52,793 nt of DNA from Sphingopyxis sp. KK2. Its GTDB lineage: Bacteria; Pseudomonadota; Alphaproteobacteria; Sphingomonadales; Sphingomonadaceae. Each line of letters begins with the position of its first letter. The stretch's first letter is position 1. Below, one piece after another: positions 50,904 to 52,793 of the stretch. A program made the position numbers and the translations under genes. Location: NCBI RefSeq assembly GCF_001990265.1, contig NZ_LYVN01000012.1, forward strand, positions 1 to 52,793, written 5' to 3'. Below the pieces are notes generated by a model. That model had not been told where the DNA came from and made no database searches. It saw nothing but the letters and a program-made list of their open reading frames with translations.

Positions 50904-51088
50904 CCAGGCGTTAGTTTGCGGCGTGCCTCGACCGATGGATCGATGACTTCATTTTGGTAGACCGGTCGCGGCTCGGCACGCGGCATATAGAGGCCAAGAA
51001 ACGAGCGGCGGTGCCACTTGCGATATTTGACGCTTTTTGGGATGACCTCGAGTGGCACCCAACCCCAGCCAAGCGACTTGTGCATCAC
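50810..51088 (-). pseudogene. C-terminal fragment resembling DUF2235 (Tle1-like) hydrolase
   Basis: About 92 residues. G-W-G-W-V-P-L-E-V-I-P-K-S-V-K-Y-R-K-W, then F-L-G-L-Y, V-I-D-P-S-V-E-A-R-R, and P-G-Y-D-P-I-N-I look like the end of DUF2235 alpha/beta hydrolases, a family that includes type VI secretion phospholipase effectors. The catalytic part is absent, and an in-frame stop lies just upstream. The break meets the phage-like frame on the other strand near 51095. Confidence 0.5.
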
Positions 51089-51556
51089 CGCCAGCCTGAA
51101 TCGCTCTATGACGACCTTACCATCGGCGCCAACGGCAAGTCCCTTCGCGACCGTCTCGGCGCAGCGCAGGCCGCCTACGACCCGCTCAAGGCACGCGTCC
51201 TTGCCGGCGACTGCTCGGCCTATGACGACTTCGCCGAAGCCGCGAAGGCCCTGCTCGACATCCAGCGCGAGTTTTCGGGTTCGCAGTCGCCCTATTTCAA
51301 CCTGCTCGACGAGATCACCCAGATCACGAAGGCGCGCATCGATGCGGAAGCGAACATCGCGAGCATTGCCGCGAACCGAGACTCGCCGTTCACCTCAACG
51401 GGTCAGGTGAACAATGACACCGCCCCAGTTGTCAGCGCGAGCGGCGAGACCAACCGGATCCTCGTGGAAGGGTTTCGGGCGCTCTTGGGATCGACCTCCG
51501 GAGGCGCCGGTCTTGCGCCGATCGGTTTCCTGACCCAGCGCTTCGGGACGGCCTGA
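50954..51556 (+). pseudogene. Phage structural protein, C-terminal fragment
   Basis: Only the part after about 51100 looks genuine: D-D-L-T-I-G-A-N-G-K-S-L-R-D-R-L, then A-A-K-A-L-L-D-I-Q-R-E-F-S-G-S-Q-S-P-Y-F and T-K-A-R-I-D-A-E-A-N-I-A. It resembles the end of a phage tail or tape-measure-type protein. The upstream part of the frame is antisense to the DUF2235-like fragment. Confidence 0.4.
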
Positions 51557-51557
51557 C

Positions 51558-51686
51558 ATGGGAGTGAAGGTCGCCATTCAGATGCCGCCGCCCTCGGCCT
51601 TTGCCGAGTTCGAGCGGCAGAGCGTCGCTCGCCTGAAGAGGGCCGCGCTTAACGGGACCCAGATCGCCGCGGAGAAGCGATCATGA
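51558..51686 (+). pseudogene. Short phage-like fragment
   Basis: A 42-residue frame, M-G-V-K-V-A-I-Q-M-P-P-P-S-A-F-A-E-F-E-R-Q-S, starting two bases after the previous stop, as in a phage operon. It ends early at a TGA overlapped by another ATG and looks truncated. Confidence 0.35.
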
Positions 51687-51751
51687 AGGATGCACAGCAG
51701 TCGCTGCCGTTGATAATCGAGCAGCAGCTAAATCGCTAACCCGTCGCGGGA

Positions 51752-51892
51752 TCAGGACACCGTGTACCAAGGGTCCTCTTGATCGTTCACGAAGCTGCTA
51801 CCGCCGCGCGTGCGCTTCGCCGGACTAACCTCACGAACCTCAGGCGTTTTCCAAGCTTTCAGCGACTTTGCCGATGTCGGGGTGCTTGTCAT
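51752..51892 (-). CDS. Orphan RiPP-like (lasso-type) precursor peptide
   Basis: A 46-residue peptide from an ATG with AGAGAGG six bases upstream. Residues 14-19 read W-K-T-P-E-V, like the leader motif Y/W-x-x-P-x-L of lasso precursors and of the wider W-x-x-P RiPP leaders. Thr28 sits two residues before Gly30, as the conserved Thr at -2. If cut after R29, the core is G-G-S-S-F-V-N-D-Q-E-D-P-W-Y-T-V-S: Gly1 and Asp8 could form the usual 8-residue ring, leaving a 9-residue tail. No maturation enzymes are seen in the window. Confidence 0.5.
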   Translation of the reverse strand: MTSTPTSAKSLKAWKTPEVREVSPAKRTRGGSSFVNDQEDPWYTVS

Positions 51893-52322
51893 GCTAAGCC
51901 TCTCTTTAAACGAGCGAATCTTGCATAACCTGTATTGCACTTCTGACCTAATGGGAAGGCCCGCCCGGCGATACGGGAGGGGGGGCAATCGAGCGGGCCT
52001 ATCCTTTCATCGCACGACGAGCGGAAAGGATGCGCCACCGTGCCCAAGCATGCGACGAAGCGAGTGCGCGTGTCGGGTTTGCACAAGTTACCGGAATGAT
52101 TTCAGGGCAATGGCTGCGCACAAGCTCGGTTTGTCGGGGACCACTTGCGACCCAGGTCCAGGGCAGGCAGAGGGGGCGATGCTCTTCGGGACATCGTTGA
52201 AGCGGCGCGGTCTTGATGGCTGCGTCGCTTCTTTTTTCAATCGAACCTAAATAATATTAGGCACCTTGCCCGCGCCAGATCGGCTAGAGAATGATCGACG
52301 GCGGCGGCAAAAGGGGGGAGCA
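51893..52322. other. Intergenic region with tandem hairpins
   Basis: No supported gene. Two stems follow each other: GGCCCGC/GCGGGCC (51958-51999) and ATCCTTTC/GAAAGGAT (52001-52031). Confidence 0.45.
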
Positions 52323-52544
52323 ATGCCAGCGGCGATCAACACGGATTTGATGACGTGCGACAATTGCGGAAGAGTTGGCCTTGTATCTGAACAGGCGGGG
52401 CAGTGGGTCGGCGCGACGGGCTGCTACAGCATTAGCGCCGACGGTCATCTGCATTGCCGCTGCGAGACTGTTCCGAAAGCCTCGTCGGATCAATCCCGCT
52501 GGCCTGAAACTGGTCCAGTTCTCACTGCGCGATTCCAAGCCTAG
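52323..52544 (+). CDS. Small protein with CxxC motifs
   Basis: A 73-residue frame with a strong AGGGGGGAGC before the ATG. D-N-C-G-R in M-T-C-D-N-C-G-R and H-C-R-C-E-T give four closely spaced cysteines (C-x-x-C and C-x-C), with a further Cys in T-G-C-Y, so a small zinc site is plausible. No family recognised. Its gene lies alone near the right edge. Confidence 0.5.
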   Translation: MPAAINTDLMTCDNCGRVGLVSEQAGQWVGATGCYSISADGHLHCRCETVPKASSDQSRWPETGPVLTARFQA

Positions 52545-52793
52545 TGTAGGCCGGCGCCCCCGCCCCGGTCACGCCCGCCACTAGAAATTTGCTTGGCTAG
52601 TTTGGCTTCTTGCTTTGCGCTATGCTGCTTGCGGCGGCCTCAACCGCTGGCTCGATGATCCCTCTTGGGCCGCAAGCAGGTCAGGCGTTTGGACCCCCAA
52701 GGACAGCCCTGGCCTGCTTGCCTGTACCGCAGGGGATTTGCACGCCGGTAAGTCTTGTGCGAGGCTGCGCGCGCCGTGTCCGGGTGTTGCCTC
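52545..52793. other. Structured non-coding region at the right edge
   Basis: No gene. An 11-bp inverted repeat (CTGCTTGCGGC 52625-52635, GCCGCAAGCAG 52669-52679) and an overlapping 9-bp one (GCAAGCAGG 52672-52680, CCTGCTTGC 52713-52721) cannot both form. Confidence 0.4.

Noticed and set aside
52545-52793. Possible 6S or similar housekeeping RNA at the right edge
   Set aside because: Stems are present but the region is cut by the window and lacks a pattern I could match to 6S, tmRNA or RNase P RNA.
1-52793. CRISPR arrays, insertion sequences, rRNA operons
   Set aside because: No regularly spaced repeats, transposase motifs or rRNA sequence were seen.

Overview
The window looks like chromosomal DNA of an alphaproteobacterium of the Sphingomonadales, most like Sphingopyxis or a close relative. 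The support is high G+C throughout, the acpP-fabF-mltG housekeeping block, TonB-dependent uptake plus TetR control in a catabolic cluster, XapX and DUF6961-type small proteins, and an alphaproteobacterial GTTC-N7-GTTC SOS box. No 16S gene or other decisive taxonomic marker is present, so genus is an inference.

Layout. (1) 1-10.2 kb, core: a TonB-like protein (cut by the left edge), a DUF3617 lipoprotein, a VOC protein, a ferric-reductase-like membrane protein, a wHTH/TPR membrane protein, a serine hydrolase, acpP (with a strong terminator), fabF, mltG, an alpha/beta hydrolase and a 2'-5' RNA ligase-like protein. (2) 10.2-11.9 kb: elongator tRNA-Met followed directly by an intact P4-type tyrosine integrase, the classic left end of an integrative element. 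I found no second att copy. (3) 12-24.4 kb, the most interesting region: three PhyH-family Fe(II)/2-oxoglutarate dioxygenases, one FAD amine oxidase-type enzyme, a TonB-dependent receptor, an MFS permease and two TetR regulators. Seven promoters in this stretch carry recognisable versions of one 24-bp dyad (arms about TTTACGCAAC and GTTGCGTAAA, 4-bp spacer), and the two TetR proteins have almost the same recognition helix. I read this as a single undescribed uptake-and-oxidation regulon for an unknown, probably amine-containing, substrate. (4) 24.7-31 kb, stress and light: a frameshifted small gene, a DUF6961-like protein, a hemerythrin, a LOV-histidine kinase-receiver, two divergent SRAP genes around an SOS box (one lacking the catalytic Cys2), an AlkB-type dioxygenase and a DJ-1/PfpI protein. 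(5) 31-36.5 kb: an orphan secreted protein, an ArsR-AHSA1-GST operon with paired palindromic operators, a LysE exporter, and a VIT/LuxR/cytochrome b561 operon. (6) 36.7-39.9 kb, arsenic: arsR-arsC-acr3-arsH, with a divergent ArsN1/phosphinothricin-type acetyltransferase and two direct-repeat ArsR operators. (7) 40.2-49.9 kb: an alpha/beta hydrolase, a pirin with divergent LysR, and a seven-gene minus-strand operon (isochorismatase-like, alpha/beta hydrolase, XapX, amidohydrolase, DoxX, MFS, alginate-type porin). (8) 50.2-52.8 kb: a scrapyard of truncated genes (HNH-like, DUF2235-like, phage structural), an orphan lasso-peptide-like precursor, a small zinc-motif protein, and a 3' region able to form mutually exclusive stems.

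All motif comparisons were done by eye; no database search or statistic was run.
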